Source: Neurospora intermedia (lineage: Eukaryota > Ascomycota > Sordariomycetes > Sordariales > Sordariaceae). From it: a stretch of 64,000 nt of DNA. Location: NCBI GenBank assembly GCA_037102815.1, contig BTPP01000005.1:2480001-2544000 (forward strand), read 5' to 3'. Under the pieces are notes generated by a model that was not told the origin of the DNA, ran no database searches, and saw only the letters and a program-made list of their open reading frames with translations. Position numbers and translations under genes: made by a program. Each line of letters begins with the position of its first letter. Positions within the stretch are counted from its first letter, which is position 1. Below, piece by piece: positions 12,195 to 24,033 of the stretch.

Positions 12195-12725
12195 CCGCCT
12201 ACAATGTTATTCACTCGACGACGCATACCTCTTATCGGCTCGAAGGAACAACAGTCGGGTGAACAAGCAGGGACAGCGGGATACGCATCTATTATAACAA
12301 GGGAAAACTTCGTCGTGTCAAATTCCCTAACCTACAGAACGAGCACCTAGCCCGTTACTTTGCAACTTACATACATCGCGGGAACGGCCGCATGCTTTTC
12401 ATTCCCGCTACGACGGATTAGACATTGGGATTGATCTTGAGCAGTGGAAAATCACCCAGCCTGTGTCAGACATATCGTAAAAGACCACAAAGGCGGCTCT
12501 TGATGAACGGAGTCCACTGTTTAGTCGACACCGTCTGCTGGCTGCACAGCAAGGGATTGGCACATGGAACCCTAAGACCGAGCAATATCTTTCTAGCAGA
12601 AGCCAACAATTGTCCTGTTATGGCGGACTTACATAACAGAATTAGTCCTACTTTCGGGTCTAAGCAAGTCACAGAAAGGGGACAAGCGCAGCATCTAGGC
12701 AAGGAAGCAGACAACTACCCTGATA
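12195..12725 (+). pseudogene. Degenerate protein-kinase-like relic
   Basis: Three plus-strand frames each carry a piece of one kinase domain in the right order. The first has RRRIPLIGSKEQQ (about 12210), like the ARKRI..EEQ lysine strand of fungus-specific Ser/Thr kinases. The second has QNEHLARYFATYIHRGN (about 12339) and MLFIPATTD, like the HpHIV..iGtYt helix and the hinge. It ends at a TAG at 12418. The third has LVDTVCWLHSKGLAHG then TLRPSNIFLA (about 12520-12600), the catalytic-loop region. The loop reads HGTLRPSN instead of HRDLKPEN, so the catalytic aspartate is missing, and the later DFG is replaced by ADLHN. Frame changes, an in-frame stop and lost catalytic residues mark it as a pseudogene. 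Ser-rich and Lys/Gly-rich sequence at about 12790-13125 may be its old tail. An actively expressed spliced pseudokinase is possible but less likely. Confidence 0.6.
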
Positions 12726-12730
12726 ATTGA

Positions 12731-15700
12731 AGGGATGGTGAACCCCGATCCAATACAACAACTTCGACCTTAGCATACTCCTACCCCGTTCCCGATTCAG
12801 GATCTGGTTCCTTCTCCACTTCTGGCTCTGCGCCCGCTTCTCGCTGGACACATTCCACATCCTTTCGTTCATCACCTCATCCTTCTCTTTCGGCTTTTCC
12901 CGTGGCTTTTTTGAACAGCCTACAAGGTCGTGGTTACAGGTACATCCTTGAACATAAGAATGGACAGCCAAGACAAAGAAGAACCAGCAGCAGAGCCCCC
13001 GCTCGAAAATGTTGGGGAGGTTGAAGAAGAAGCGTGCCACGGCCAAGGGTGCGAAAAATCCTCGCGGTGTCGGTGGTGGTGATGGTGCTAGTTCCGACAC
13101 GGCAGAAGAAAAACTAGTTCTCTGACGAGCCTGACGAGCTTAACGAAGTCGTAGAGGGTGAGACATGGAAGTGGCGGATCGGGGGTGACGCTTTTTGGGG
13201 TTTCTGCTTGCAATTAGGAGGTGGTATCCTGGAGGGAACTAACAGGGGGAAAGAAAAGGTGGATGGATGAGTGGGCAATGGATATCAAACAAGGAAAAAC
13301 GGTGTTGATGTTAATGGTGCTATACAGCCTGATACTATTTTATTTGTTGGCTCGAGACTTCTGGTCAACCAACCTGTCTAGGTGTTTCCGACAATTAGTT
13401 GACGTGTATTCGATAATGGGGGCTTAGAATCAGCAATGAGTATGTCAGATCAGATACTACTCGTTTATTTTTGACGAGAACTCGATACACTTGAAAGTCA
13501 CATTGCGACGACCAGAAATAGTTGACATATATCTTGCTCAGGATACACAGTTGACAAACAAACCAACATTGCACTGTCCTTCTTATAATATTTCCTTATT
13601 GGGCGACTGATGTCTCCAAGTGAGTTCTCAAGACAACTTCGTTCTCGAGTCCAATGGCACGCACTGTCTTGGTACTACTCGTCTGGTCAACTGCGTAATC
13701 GACCGTCCGTCTGACTAGTGCAGTTGCTAGGTACACTACACACACAGTACAGGCAGATCTTATCTCTTGGCCAATTCACCTCGAAAGCCTGAAACCATTA
13801 CAGGTTCAGTTGTCGTAGGTAGATCCTATCTAATGTCTTCTTCAGCCATTCAGCTCTGAGGAAAACCAATCTCCGCTGCTGCCGCATATGCAAGCCATAC
13901 AACCAGCCTCATCCATCCCCCACGCTTGTACATACTAATAGTATTACCTCCATCAATCATTCTGACATACTTGATCCGGCTTTCATCTTCCGCAGCTGCC
14001 AATCACATGGAGTTTTCAACCTACCTACCTACATATGTTTCGTATGGACCGCCATGCAAAAGATAAGATTGGCGGACAAGATCCTGGTGTGTATCGGCAC
14101 GAATTCCCGCTCAAGCTCAGGTGCCCGGATATGGGATGGGGCCTCTGTAGTTACTCCAGCAGTCCTATCTTGAAGTTATACCTAGGTAGCCAGGCTAGGT
14201 TACCAGCTGTCAAAGCATTCATTTGTTGTGGACATCACGAAGCAGCAGCTATCTATTATCGTGGGCTGGAGGCTGGTCCGATTAGGTCCGCTGGCTGGCT
14301 GGCTGGCAAGTTAGTAAAACGACTGACTGGTGGAAAGCTCCAGTCAGTGATGTTGTACAATCGAGCGAGCGAGCGCTCCCGTTCTATTCGACAGCACCCC
14401 CCTCACCACAGTCACTCCCTCGTTTATTGAGTTGAACGGTGGTTAGAGAATGGAGGTTTCTGTTCGTTGTCGTTATCGTTGTCGTTATCGTTGTCCTTGT
14501 CGAACGCACGAGCGGACATTCATTTGATGTCAATCAGATAGATAGGTCGTCAGTAGGTGTAGTGCGTCCACCCGATCTTCTTACTGCATCAATGTAGAGG
14601 TACACTGCAGCAGCAGCAGCTCAGTAGCCGGAGGTATGTACTATGTAGTGTACTTGACATGTTGCAACTAAGCAAGACGGCAACCGCGCAGCGCAGTGCT
14701 GCAACGCACGTGTGGTGCGGGGCCGGGCTCGGTATGGGATGGAGATGGAGATGGAGATGGGGATGAAGACGACGTTGCAGACGGGAAACATGCAACAAAG
14801 GAATATCATATATGTATGACGTTTGCAAAGTTGCATAATTCCGTGAAAGGGGTTAGCATCGCAAGTCTCCTCAAGAAAAAAAAGCCGAAGGTGCCGAGTG
14901 GGTGAGCGATGTTGTTGTAGACGTTAGTGTAGAAGTAAAGTCGGCAGGCTGAAGGTTGGTAAGGGAGACGTCGAAAGAACGTCATCGTCGCTCCGGTTAA
15001 ATACAATCCTGAACGGGTAGCAGCGCCGCGTTGCAGCAGCCGCTTAATTTCAGCGATGGAAAACAACTTTGCGAGAACAGGAAGGATCCTTCTGGGCTTT
15101 CCAAGGCATTTCAATTCGAAATTGTTCTGGCTTCGCTTGCATTCACCATTCTCGATCCCTTGGATGGCGGCGACCGGGGCGACCAAGCGGCAGGCGAGGG
15201 TTTAAGTTGGAATAAGCAATGCCAAGGGATGGATGGCCGTTTGAGCTTGAAGAAAGAAGTAAAGAAAAGCTCAATGTAAGCGATGCCAAATTGCGTGTCT
15301 CTAGCCCCAGCCAGCCCTTCAAGACGAACCGAAACGTTTCGTTTCTGATTAGAATGCAGTGGCCATTGAGTTGCTTGCTCACAGTGAGCGGCGGCAATTG
15401 CATTGTCTGCCATCCATTCAGGCCCAAGGAGTCCAGACCCATCGAACGCCGTGTAACTTCTTTGTGGTGGTCAACGGGTGTTTACATGACACTACCGGCA
15501 TTAATCGTCGCATGACGGCTACGGACGGCGACGACGCGTTGAAATGAAGCTTCGGTCACGACACACGACCGGTTCCAGAAGAGGACGACGAACGCGATGA
15601 CCGAGCAAACCGAGTTTCGCATCTGATGACATGTTCACGGCAGTCGGTGTGAGGTACATCTGGCGGAGTTTCTCTGTTGATGCTAGAAAAAAAGGAGAGA

Positions 15701-17469
15701 TGCCAGGTGTGTGTACTGAGGTGTAGAAAGAGTCGGAGCCGAGTCCACCGAACGACCTGGCCTACCGCCACCGACTGCGTGAATTGAATGGAGTGAAAAG
15801 AGACCCCTTCACAAGCCAATCTCGAAAAGGGAAAAGGCGCGATGGAGTGGCAATAAGACCGGTGGTTGGCTGGTTGTGACAGTTGGGATGGGGCGGAGAG
15901 CTTGAACTTTGAAGCTTTCTCCCTGCAAATTCAGGGACGGACAACCTAAGGAACCCACTTCCAGGTTTGTGGGTTTGGGGGCCCCGTGGTGGGGATTGAG
16001 GTTCGTTGTCCGTGGGGTTTGGTTTTTGGCTTCTATCCTTTCCTTTGTCTCCCATCTCTCTGCAAATCCCCCTTGACCTTCAGTTTGCAAAATTCCATCA
16101 TCCTCGTCGCGCTTCACTGGAAACCTTGGATTGACTCTCTTGTTAGTCTGTTGGCAGAAATTGTTTGCCAGGATGCCGCATCTAGACAAGCAAAAGGCAC
16201 ACGGGCGGCGCTGGCTTCAATCGATTTGGCGTTGGCGTTATCTGACAAGGCATTTTTCTGAATTTCAATACACTTACTGTAGTTACCGCCACGGCATTTT
16301 CCCTCTTCGGTCTCTGCCAATCGGCCATTGGCGCAATTGGAGCAACCAGGATTCGGGTCGGCCCACAGCTTCTAGCGGGGTGACATTGCATCCACGGTGC
16401 CAGGTTGTGCAGCCTGGTGCTTGCAGTGCTGCTGCAGAGCGTCTGCAGAGGTCTCTCAGTCGTTGTTGCTTGTTGCATCCTGCCAATGACAGGGGGTCAA
16501 TAGACTCCAATAACCAATGCTACCTTACTTTTCCGTTGTCTCTGCCAAGGTTCACCGGCAACACCCATTCCTTTTTGGTTTCTGATACCGGCGAGGGCGG
16601 CGAAACTAGCAAAAGATAACCAAGAAATGGGCGGCCGACTCTCTGCCGCGTGGTCGGTCAATTGGGCCGTCCGCCATGTATCCAACTACTAGTGTAACCA
16701 CGCTTGGATAGGGATTGGAAGGACGGGATTGGTCCAAGGGGCCTGCCATCTCCGATCTCTTGTTCGCGTGGTGATCGCTTCAAGTGGAAAAGTGGTAAAG
16801 ATTCTTGGACGTTAGGGGATTTTAGCACCACTACACACATAGGGGGTGGATCCCCTGTCCAGCCTTCTCTCTCAACCTTGTTCGCCTTTTTCCCTGCTTC
16901 CACTTCTTGGTCTTTGACTTCCTGGACCCTGTCACAACCGCCGTTCCCCATATTCTTCATGTTCCGTACAATCTTTTAAGCTCACCACGCGCTCGCTCGT
17001 TCCTCTTTTCTTTCTCTTCAAGGGCTCGGGTACTTCAACAGATCGACCGTGCGTTACAGTAATACGGAGATTTGGGAGATTGGACAGGGACCTGGAGCAT
17101 CCATTCATTGTTTCCAGCATTCGTTACCTTACCTATCCGTCACACACATTCGCTGTCGCAAATTTCCAATTCAGTTTGGCAAGTGCGAGTCGAGCACAAC
17201 AAGGAAGAGCTTCGGGCAAGAGACGGGAAGAACCTTCCCCTGGAACACACCTCATTTCAACGAAACCGTCAGATTCGCCAACTAAAGTAAAGCGTTTGCG
17301 GCTCTTCACTTGTCGTCTGGATCCACCAACCCACCCTCACTCACTCTTCCTCGCTGCGAACGGAAAAAGTGAAAGAGTTATTTTCTGCCTCTTCCTCTCT
17401 TCCTCAACCATCGTTTAGCTTGTCAGTCGATATCTTTTGGACGGGTACCTTTTCCGTGTCACATCCATT
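12731..17469. other. Long intergenic region, no gene recognised
   Basis: About 4.7 kb without a convincing gene. It contains a 12-bp imperfect repeat (GTTGTCGTTATC type) at about 14465-14500 and a GATGGA hexamer run at about 14738-14762. The last few hundred bases before 17470 are CT- and AC-rich and probably form the promoter and leader of the GH72 gene. Confidence 0.4.
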
Positions 17470-18889
17470 ATGAAGGCATCATTCGTATCCGCCGTGGTTG
17501 GCGCCGGCCTCACGCATGCCCTCCCCACCATTGAAGCTGTGGGAAATAAGTTCTTCACCAGCAACGGCGACCAGTTCTTTCTCAAGGGTAAATATTCACC
17601 TATTGTTCCCATGCTTGTCCCTCCAAATCATCGTGGATCCCAGCTAACAATGGCCTAGGAGTTGCCTACCAACTGACGCCAGCTGACCCCTTGGTCGACA
17701 CCGAGCAGTGCAAGCGCGATGCTGCCCTTATGGAGAAGCTCGGCGCAAACTCGATCCGTGTCTACCATGTTGATCCCTCAGCGAACCACGACGGCTGCAT
17801 GGACGTGTTTGAAAAGGCCGGCGTCTACCCCCTGATCGATTTGGACACCTTTGACACCTACATCTTGCCCGTATGTCTCTGCCTGATCCGCGAAAAGGAG
17901 CTCTTGATACTGACAAACACCTACAGAACGATCCTTGGTGGAACCAGACCCAGCATGATAGGTACGCCGAGGTCATGGATGCCTTTATCAAGTACGACAA
18001 CGTTCTGGGCTTCTTCATCGGTAACGAGATCATCATCCAAGCCGACCAGTCTCTGGCGGCTCCCTACATCAAGGCTGCTACTCGTGACATGAAGGCCTAC
18101 CGCGACAAGAAGAAGTATCGCAAGGTCCCCATCGGTTACTCGGCCGCCGACATTGCCGAACTTCGTCCAATGCTGCAGGATTATCTAACCTGCGGCGGGA
18201 ACTCCTCCGAGAACGTCGACTTCTTCGCCCTTAACTCGTACGAATGGTGCGATCCCACCAAGTATGCCGAGTCCGGCTATGCCAATCTGCAGAGCATGGC
18301 CAAGGACTTCCCCGTTCCCATCTTCTTCTCGGAGACCGGCTGCAACGTGCCAGGCCCCCGCCTATTTGGCGACCAGAATGCTATCTTTGGTCCCGAGATG
18401 GTCAACGACTGGAGCGGTGCGCTCATCTACGAGTGGATCGAGGAGGAGAACCACTATGGCCTGATCTCGTACGGTCCTAAGCTGGAGCCGACCGCCACCG
18501 GCGCCAACATCGAGGGCGGTTTCACCCGAGCTGGCACCCCTACCCCCGTCCTTCCCGATTTCACCAACCTCCAGAACCAGTGGGCTACCATCACCCCCAC
18601 CGGTATCAAGAGGTCCGACTACGATCCCAAGCACGTCTCTACCAGAGCCTGCCCCACTTCCGGCGTGCAGGGCTGGTTGGTAAACGGCAACGTTGCTCTG
18701 CCCACTATCGGCGAGACCTTGACCACCAATGCGCCCAGGCCTGCCGCCACCCAGGAAGCTGAGGTTTCTCAGCCTGCTGGAAGCGCCTCGCCGACCTCGA
18801 CCAAGAACCCTGCTCCCATGAACAAGGAGTTGACGGGTATGAGCGCTGGTTTGGTTGGAGTCATGCTCTTTTTCACCTTCTGGCTATGA
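17470..18889 (+). CDS. GPI-anchored beta-1,3-glucanosyltransferase (GH72, GEL/GAS family)
   Basis: Cell-wall enzyme that cleaves and re-ligates beta-1,3-glucan chains at the outer face of the plasma membrane. Exons 17470-17587, 17659-17870 and 17927-18889 give 430 residues. Both introns have good sites (GTAAAT with a GCTAAC branch; GTATGT...CTACAG), and the joins restore the family motif KGVAYQ and the stretch ILPNDPWW. A signal peptide covers about residues 1-18. The two catalytic glutamates are visible in FIGNE (about residue 144) and FFSETGCN (about 246), about 100 residues apart as in Gas1. Other GH72 marks are NSIRVYHVDP, NSYEWC and GALIYEW. There is no C-terminal Cys-rich X8/CBM43 module, so it is the short GH72 subtype. 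A Ser/Thr/Pro-rich linker and a hydrophobic tail at the C-terminus fit a GPI-anchor signal. Confidence 0.95.
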
Positions 18890-20074
18890 CCGAATGACTT
18901 AGCTGGGCTGATGCTTGGGCTGGATTTGGCATCATCGTCTCATTTTTGGGGTTTTCGTTTTTGTCATGCTTTTGGAATTGCATTACCAGGATAAGCCAGA
19001 CATCATTTTCATGCACTGCCTCGCTTGAATGGGTTCATTTCAACCTCTTCATTATCACGGCGTCATCTCTCCTACTGATCTGAGGCTCGCCCCGGTAGCA
19101 GTCTTTACGCGCTGCGCTGGAGGGCAGTCTTGCCACTTTGCAACTCGCAAGTGGATAGGGGGCTACGATCACGATTTGACCGGATGATGGAAGAGGTTTC
19201 CTTGTGGCCACGATGCCGGAAACGAGGAATTTATTTTTTACTTTCACTTGTTGCCCCCTTTGTTCGGGCAGCTATGTTTAATGGCTCGAAGTTCTTTTTT
19301 GGGGGGATTCTTTGTTTATGATACCATGAATAAGGGCATACAATCGTTTTATGATGATATGGAAAGAGGGAAAAGGACGGTTTGGGTTTCAAAAGAACCT
19401 AATCACTAATGAACGTCTGCTTTTCTCCTCTTCTTCCTCGAAGAAGAGGGAGTAGGAAGGAAGATAGGAGAGAAAAAAAAGGCTGGCGGTTGATTAACCA
19501 ATTCATTTTTTTTTCTGTACATAATAGGGACTCCTGGGTCAATGATCTGTTTCTGTATATGATACAAGCTGCGGGAGCTTTGTGGTTATAGGAACTCGGA
19601 GTGAATTAAAAATGGGAGAAGGGAATAAATAGGATAGGGAATGCATTGCAAGGTATTCAATCCGAATAACATGGCTATCTATCAACATGGGTAAAGAAAC
19701 ACTCGCGTCTATATTTGGGCAGTGATGATCATGACAACAAACTGGCATGAAATGAATGCTACTCCCGTTCACAGATTATTCGACTAGAATAGATCTTCAC
19801 ACATGTCTTGTATCAGTTATACCTCTTCCTATCTATTTACATAAATTTCTCAGCCTTTTTATGGCATTGTATTGAAGTCTCTGTCTCTTATCCTCTCATT
19901 TCCTATCAGTAGCAAGAATTGTCTTCCGTTCGAATCTACATTAGATAACGCTAAGGGTTCGTAACGCTACAGAAACCTCTCTGGTGGGTCCCCTCTTGTA
20001 ATCGAACGAACCTTTCTTCATCTACCATGAGGCTCTCTAAGATTAGAAGACATTAGTCTCACAGTCTTGATTCG

Positions 20075-20088
20075 AAAAAAAAAAAAAA

Positions 20089-20170
<82 letters not shown>
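20075..20170. repeat. A23 tract followed by (GA)n microsatellite
   Basis: Twenty-three adenines (20075-20097) run directly into about 35 GA dinucleotides (20098-20167), then another A-rich stretch. Confidence 0.95.
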
Positions 20171-20173
<3 letters not shown>

Positions 20174-20633
20174 AAAAAAAAAAATTACAAAAAAAAACAG
20201 AAGATGGTTCCTATATAAAACACCCAAACAAACAGACAGCTTGCGAGGTCCAGACCAGACCAGACCGACAGACAGACACGAAAAGGGGGTGTACCATACA
20301 TGGTATCGACATGTCCCAAGAGGATCCCACGAAGTTCCCGATGATGCATGCAGGCCACGATGACTGTCACGGCGAACAGAGGGAAGGAATGCGACAATGC
20401 GACAATGACCCTACTATTGAATGAAGATCGAAAGATGAAGAAGAAAGAAAACTAAAATACAAAGATGGATTTGCAGTGCGAAGGATATAGATCCTATGCA
20501 CTGCCAAGAACCCTGCAGTAGATCCGACTGGGCCACTGCACGAACGATCCGAATGACCAGCGGCTGAGCCGCGCCGTCACAATGACGCCCACTTAGCAAA
20601 GTAGATAGATAGGTAATGCCTATAGGGCTCATA

Positions 20634-20703
20634 ATTTTTTTATAATTTTTTTTATTTTTTTTATTTATTTTTATTTTTTTTTTATTTTTTTTATTTTTTT
20701 TTT
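20634..20703. repeat. T-rich tract with interspersed A
   Basis: About 70 bases made almost entirely of T runs of 4-9 separated by single A residues. Confidence 0.85.
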
Positions 20704-21234
20704 AGCCTGTAAATGTAAACACTAAACTTTTGCAAGAAGAGACTTTTTTTTTTTCCGTCTCTTTCAGCCGCTAAAAGTACACATATTGGATATGGAGACT
20801 GTTATAAACTTGTCTATCTTGTGTGCCTGTGTGCCTGTAGTGTAACTATCTGTTACTGAAACTTGGCTTGCTTTGCTTTGCTTGCTTGCTTTGCTTTGCT
20901 TGCCCATCTCGAAATTCCGCTAGTGGGCAGTCAAGTCAAAACTTGGTTGGTTGGGTTTGGAATCATCCAGTTGTCTTGTCTGTCTCTTAGACGTAATACA
21001 TATTCACCCTGCTCAACAAGGGCTATTTATTTATTCCTCATGAGAGGAGCTCTCAACCTAAGGGTCTTTCTGTCTGTCTGTCGGCTGCCTGCTCATCATG
21101 CAGAAATTCATGATATGCAATTCCATTCCACTTGTCCTTCTTCTTCTTCTCCTCCTCCTCATCGGCCCTTTCATTTTGTCTGGCTCTTCTCTTAGTCCTT
21201 CCGTCCCATCGATTAGAAATCACTTTCAGCCTCT

Positions 21235-24033
21235 CTACCTGTACCCATTCATCCTCGGTGGCAAGCCATGATGATGAGGCGGAGGCGGCGGTAGCGGTAA
21301 CCTCAAGTCTACCGAGCGCATCGGCGGATCTCGACCACCAATACCCATATCCCTATCTCGCGTTCTCGACCTTTCTCTACCTCGGCCCCTCGCGGACGAT
21401 CTTCCGTCATTGTTGTACAGCCTGTCGCGGTCGCGGTCGCGCATGTCTTTCCCTGGATGATCACGGCCTGATCCTCCGCCAACGCCTCGGATGGGGTCTC
21501 GGGGATCGTGCTCCCTTGGTGGTGGTGGTCGGTCCCGTTCGCCTCGTTCGCGATCGCGGACCCGGTCCCGGCTCATGTCCCTCACTCTATCTCTGTCTCG
21601 CTCTTTCTCGCCGCGATCACGCTGCTGATCTCGGTGGTGTTGCTGTTGTTGTTGTTCCCTATCCCTGTCCCGATCACGGTCTCTATCACGATCCCGTTGT
21701 TCGCGCTCTCGCTCTCGCTCACGCTCACGCTCACGTTCCTTATCACGCTGCGGCTGGTGGTCTTTCTCCTTTTCCTTCTCTTGCCCCTTCTCCTTTTTGG
21801 CCTCAGCCGCCATCTCAGGCTTCATGATCATAGGCGTCCACTTGACCTCCTCAATCTCCGCCCACTTCTTCATGACGCCCATTGCGCTTAATACTGCCTC
21901 CTCAATCTTCGTCCACGGCCCAACCGTCATCTTGACTCTCTTGTCATCCACGAAATCCGCCAGCCCATATAACTCATGCCAGACCTCGGGCCTCAAACGC
22001 TCCATCTTTTGCCACCTCGCAAGCAGGGCCGGGGCCGTCGCCTGGTCGGCCTGGCTGAATGTTGCTGTGATGTGCTCGAGCATGACGGCGAATAGCTGCG
22101 TGGTGAGAATCCGGAACGGTCGAACAGAGTAAACGCGCTTCTTCAGCTCGCTGAAATGCGGGACCAGAGACTCCCACGTCGCGAAATCGGGCGGTCGGCG
22201 ATCCATCATCCGGGAGTGGTTGAAGTTGTAAAAGGCAATCATGTAGGCCAAAACCATCTCAATGTGGAGAACCATGGCGCGCTTGGTCTCCAGAGTCATG
22301 GCGGCCGATGAAATGGTCTTGAGCTTGGCTGGGTCGCGCAGCTGTGCGTCAACTGCGTCACGCTGGTGCTTTAGTTTACTTCCATATGCGCGATACTCGG
22401 CGTCTCGCTCGCGGAACGGTGCGGCCTCGGCTGATGGGGGCGGCAGAGGCGGTACCGATGAGCGCTCGCCCATGCCGGGAGTGATGTGTCTCGTCGGGGG
22501 CGGCCCTGGTGTTGCATTCTGGGATTGAGTTGATGGGACGCGGGACATGGCTGGTGCGCTGGGTTTGAGTGGTGTTGTCATTCCTGTTGGTCTGGCGATA
22601 ACAGTGTCGCCTACTGCCGACTTTGGTCGTTTTGCAGCGACACTTTCTGACGGTGTGTCATCCGGGGCCCGTGGCCGTTTTCTAGCAGGTGGAGGGGTGG
22701 CCTCTGCTCGTGCAGCAGTGCGTTCCTTCCTCATTGCGTCTTTCACAGCCTTGGAAGGCAGGCTCAGGAGATCCTTTGCCCTCTTGGCATTGGCTTTCTT
22801 CAGCTTCAACGTGACGATCAAGGAAGGTTCTTGTTCCTCCTCTTCTTCGTCTTCCTCCTCGATAGGCTCAGCCTTCACCTTGGTCTTCCTCGCAATGCTA
22901 GGTGAATCTGGCAGCTGGGTCTTGGTGTCCCTAGAATCACCCTTGGACGGTGTACTTTTAAACTTGCGGGCGAGCTCCTCCTCAACAATCGCAGGTAGAG
23001 TAGGAGACAAGAGTGCCGGGATTTCATACTTCTTTCTCGAGCTGCTGTCAATCTTCAAAGGCTTCGGTGGGGCTTTTTCTGCCGGCTTCTTGGATTTTGG
23101 CTTATCCGACTCGCCTGCGAGTAAAGAAGGGTGTAGAGGCGACAGTAAGGCAGGCACAGGTGCTTTTGACGCTGTGTCTCGCTTCCTCCGTGGAGAAACT
23201 GGGGTACTCTCCTTATATGGCTTCGACCCGTTCACTAGTATCGTGGACTTGGGTGAAGCGCTGACATCACGCTCCCTGTCTGCGGTAGTGCGGGCCTGTC
23301 CGTTGGTCGTCAGATGTAGAGAATCCTTTTTGATATCCTTGTCGCTTCTGTCGCTCAGGCGATTTCGTGGTGCCTCTGGCTTCGGGGGAAGACGTGACGT
23401 ATCGTAATTGGTATCCGTCCTGGGACGCTTCGGTTGGTCGCGATCGGTATCCGTAGCCCGCTTCCGACTATCCAGCTCGACCTGAGGCTGCGCGTGGGAG
23501 CCTCGCATACTGTCTCCATTGACCGTGATACGGGGTTTTTCTGACTCCCCTCCCTCCGTCCTGACAGGCTTCGCCTTTGCCTTGGCATCGTCGGGCTTGA
23601 CGTTCTCCTTTACCGGTGCATTTCGTTCCACTGTCCCATTCACTCTTGTGTCACCCTTGGACTCAGACTTGGCATCCAGCCTTGGTGTAGCTGAAGGGTC
23701 CTGGGGTGACTGATTCCTCCGCTGATAGTCCTTCAATGAAAGTTTCTTCTTGACCTCCCCGTTCAGGAGAGTCGGTTTTGGAGGCATAGCGCTGGGGGCG
23801 CTCGCGGGCTCCTCGCAAATGTCATACGAAGGCCGCGTGATGAGGATGCCGCGATCGCAGTCAGAGAGAAAGGTGGTGTACTGCAGTCTGTGACTCTTTC
23901 CCGTGTACCAAAACCCAGCAGGCTCGGGGTACTTGTCCGTCAGGGACAATGTAAGGTGGTGCGGACGTTGTGGTAATATACGCTTAGCCAATCTGTCTGC
24001 ATTCTTTTCCGCTCCTTCCATCGTTCTTTTCAT
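21235..24033 (-). CDS. Large RD/RE-rich nuclear-type protein with a conserved helical C-terminal domain
   Basis: Uninterrupted 932-residue frame. The N-terminal ~80 residues look folded (LTLSLTDKYPEPAGFWYTGK). They are followed by KKKLSLKDYQRR and a long charged, Pro/Ser/Lys-rich, probably disordered middle with basic runs (KRPRAPDD). Residues about 530-740 form a predicted all-helical block (ETKRAMVLHIEMVLAYM, HFSELKKRVYSVRPF). Residues about 750-880 are alternating Arg-Asp/Arg-Glu, typical of nuclear RNA- or transcription-related proteins. No family is recognised with certainty. The layout, a disordered body plus a helical C-terminal block, resembles AF4/FMR2-type super-elongation-complex proteins and fission-yeast Ebp1; this is a weak suggestion only. 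Good codon bias over the whole frame supports a real gene. No intron is needed. A slightly more upstream start cannot be excluded. Confidence 0.8.
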   Translation of the reverse strand: MKRTMEGAEKNADRLAKRILPQRPHHLTLSLTDKYPEPAGFWYTGKSHRLQYTTFLSDCDRGILITRPSYDICEEPASAPSAMPPKPTLLNGEVKKKLSLKDYQRRNQSPQDPSATPRLDAKSESKGDTRVNGTVERNAPVKENVKPDDAKAKAKPVRTEGGESEKPRITVNGDSMRGSHAQPQVELDSRKRATDTDRDQPKRPRTDTNYDTSRLPPKPEAPRNRLSDRSDKDIKKDSLHLTTNGQARTTADRERDVSASPKSTILVNGSKPYKESTPVSPRRKRDTASKAPVPALLSPLHPSLLAGESDKPKSKKPAEKAPPKPLKIDSSSRKKYEIPALLSPTLPAIVEEELARKFKSTPSKGDSRDTKTQLPDSPSIARKTKVKAEPIEEEDEEEEEQEPSLIVTLKLKKANAKRAKDLLSLPSKAVKDAMRKERTAARAEATPPPARKRPRAPDDTPSESVAAKRPKSAVGDTVIARPTGMTTPLKPSAPAMSRVPSTQSQNATPGPPPTRHITPGMGERSSVPPLPPPSAEAAPFRERDAEYRAYGSKLKHQRDAVDAQLRDPAKLKTISSAAMTLETKRAMVLHIEMVLAYMIAFYNFNHSRMMDRRPPDFATWESLVPHFSELKKRVYSVRPFRILTTQLFAVMLEHITATFSQADQATAPALLARWQKMERLRPEVWHELYGLADFVDDKRVKMTVGPWTKIEEAVLSAMGVMKKWAEIEEVKWTPMIMKPEMAAEAKKEKGQEKEKEKDHQPQRDKEREREREREREREQRDRDRDRDRDRDREQQQQQHHRDQQRDRGEKERDRDRVRDMSRDRVRDRERGERDRPPPPREHDPRDPIRGVGGGSGRDHPGKDMRDRDRDRLYNNDGRSSARGRGRERSRTRDRDMGIGGRDPPMRSVDLRLPLPPPPPHHHGLPPRMNGYR

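Larger units (their letters stand above)
18890..21234. other. Intergenic region rich in simple repeats
   Basis: Contains the 3' flanks of two convergent genes, a long poly(A)-(GA)n microsatellite, a T-rich tract and short CTTTG/CTTGC runs near 20870-20900. No gene is supported; open frames over the microsatellites encode only Arg/Glu or Ser/Leu repeats. Confidence 0.5.

Noticed and set aside
20018-20363. Open frames of Arg-Glu or Ser-Leu repeats on both strands
   Set aside because: They are read-through of a (GA)n and poly(A) tract.
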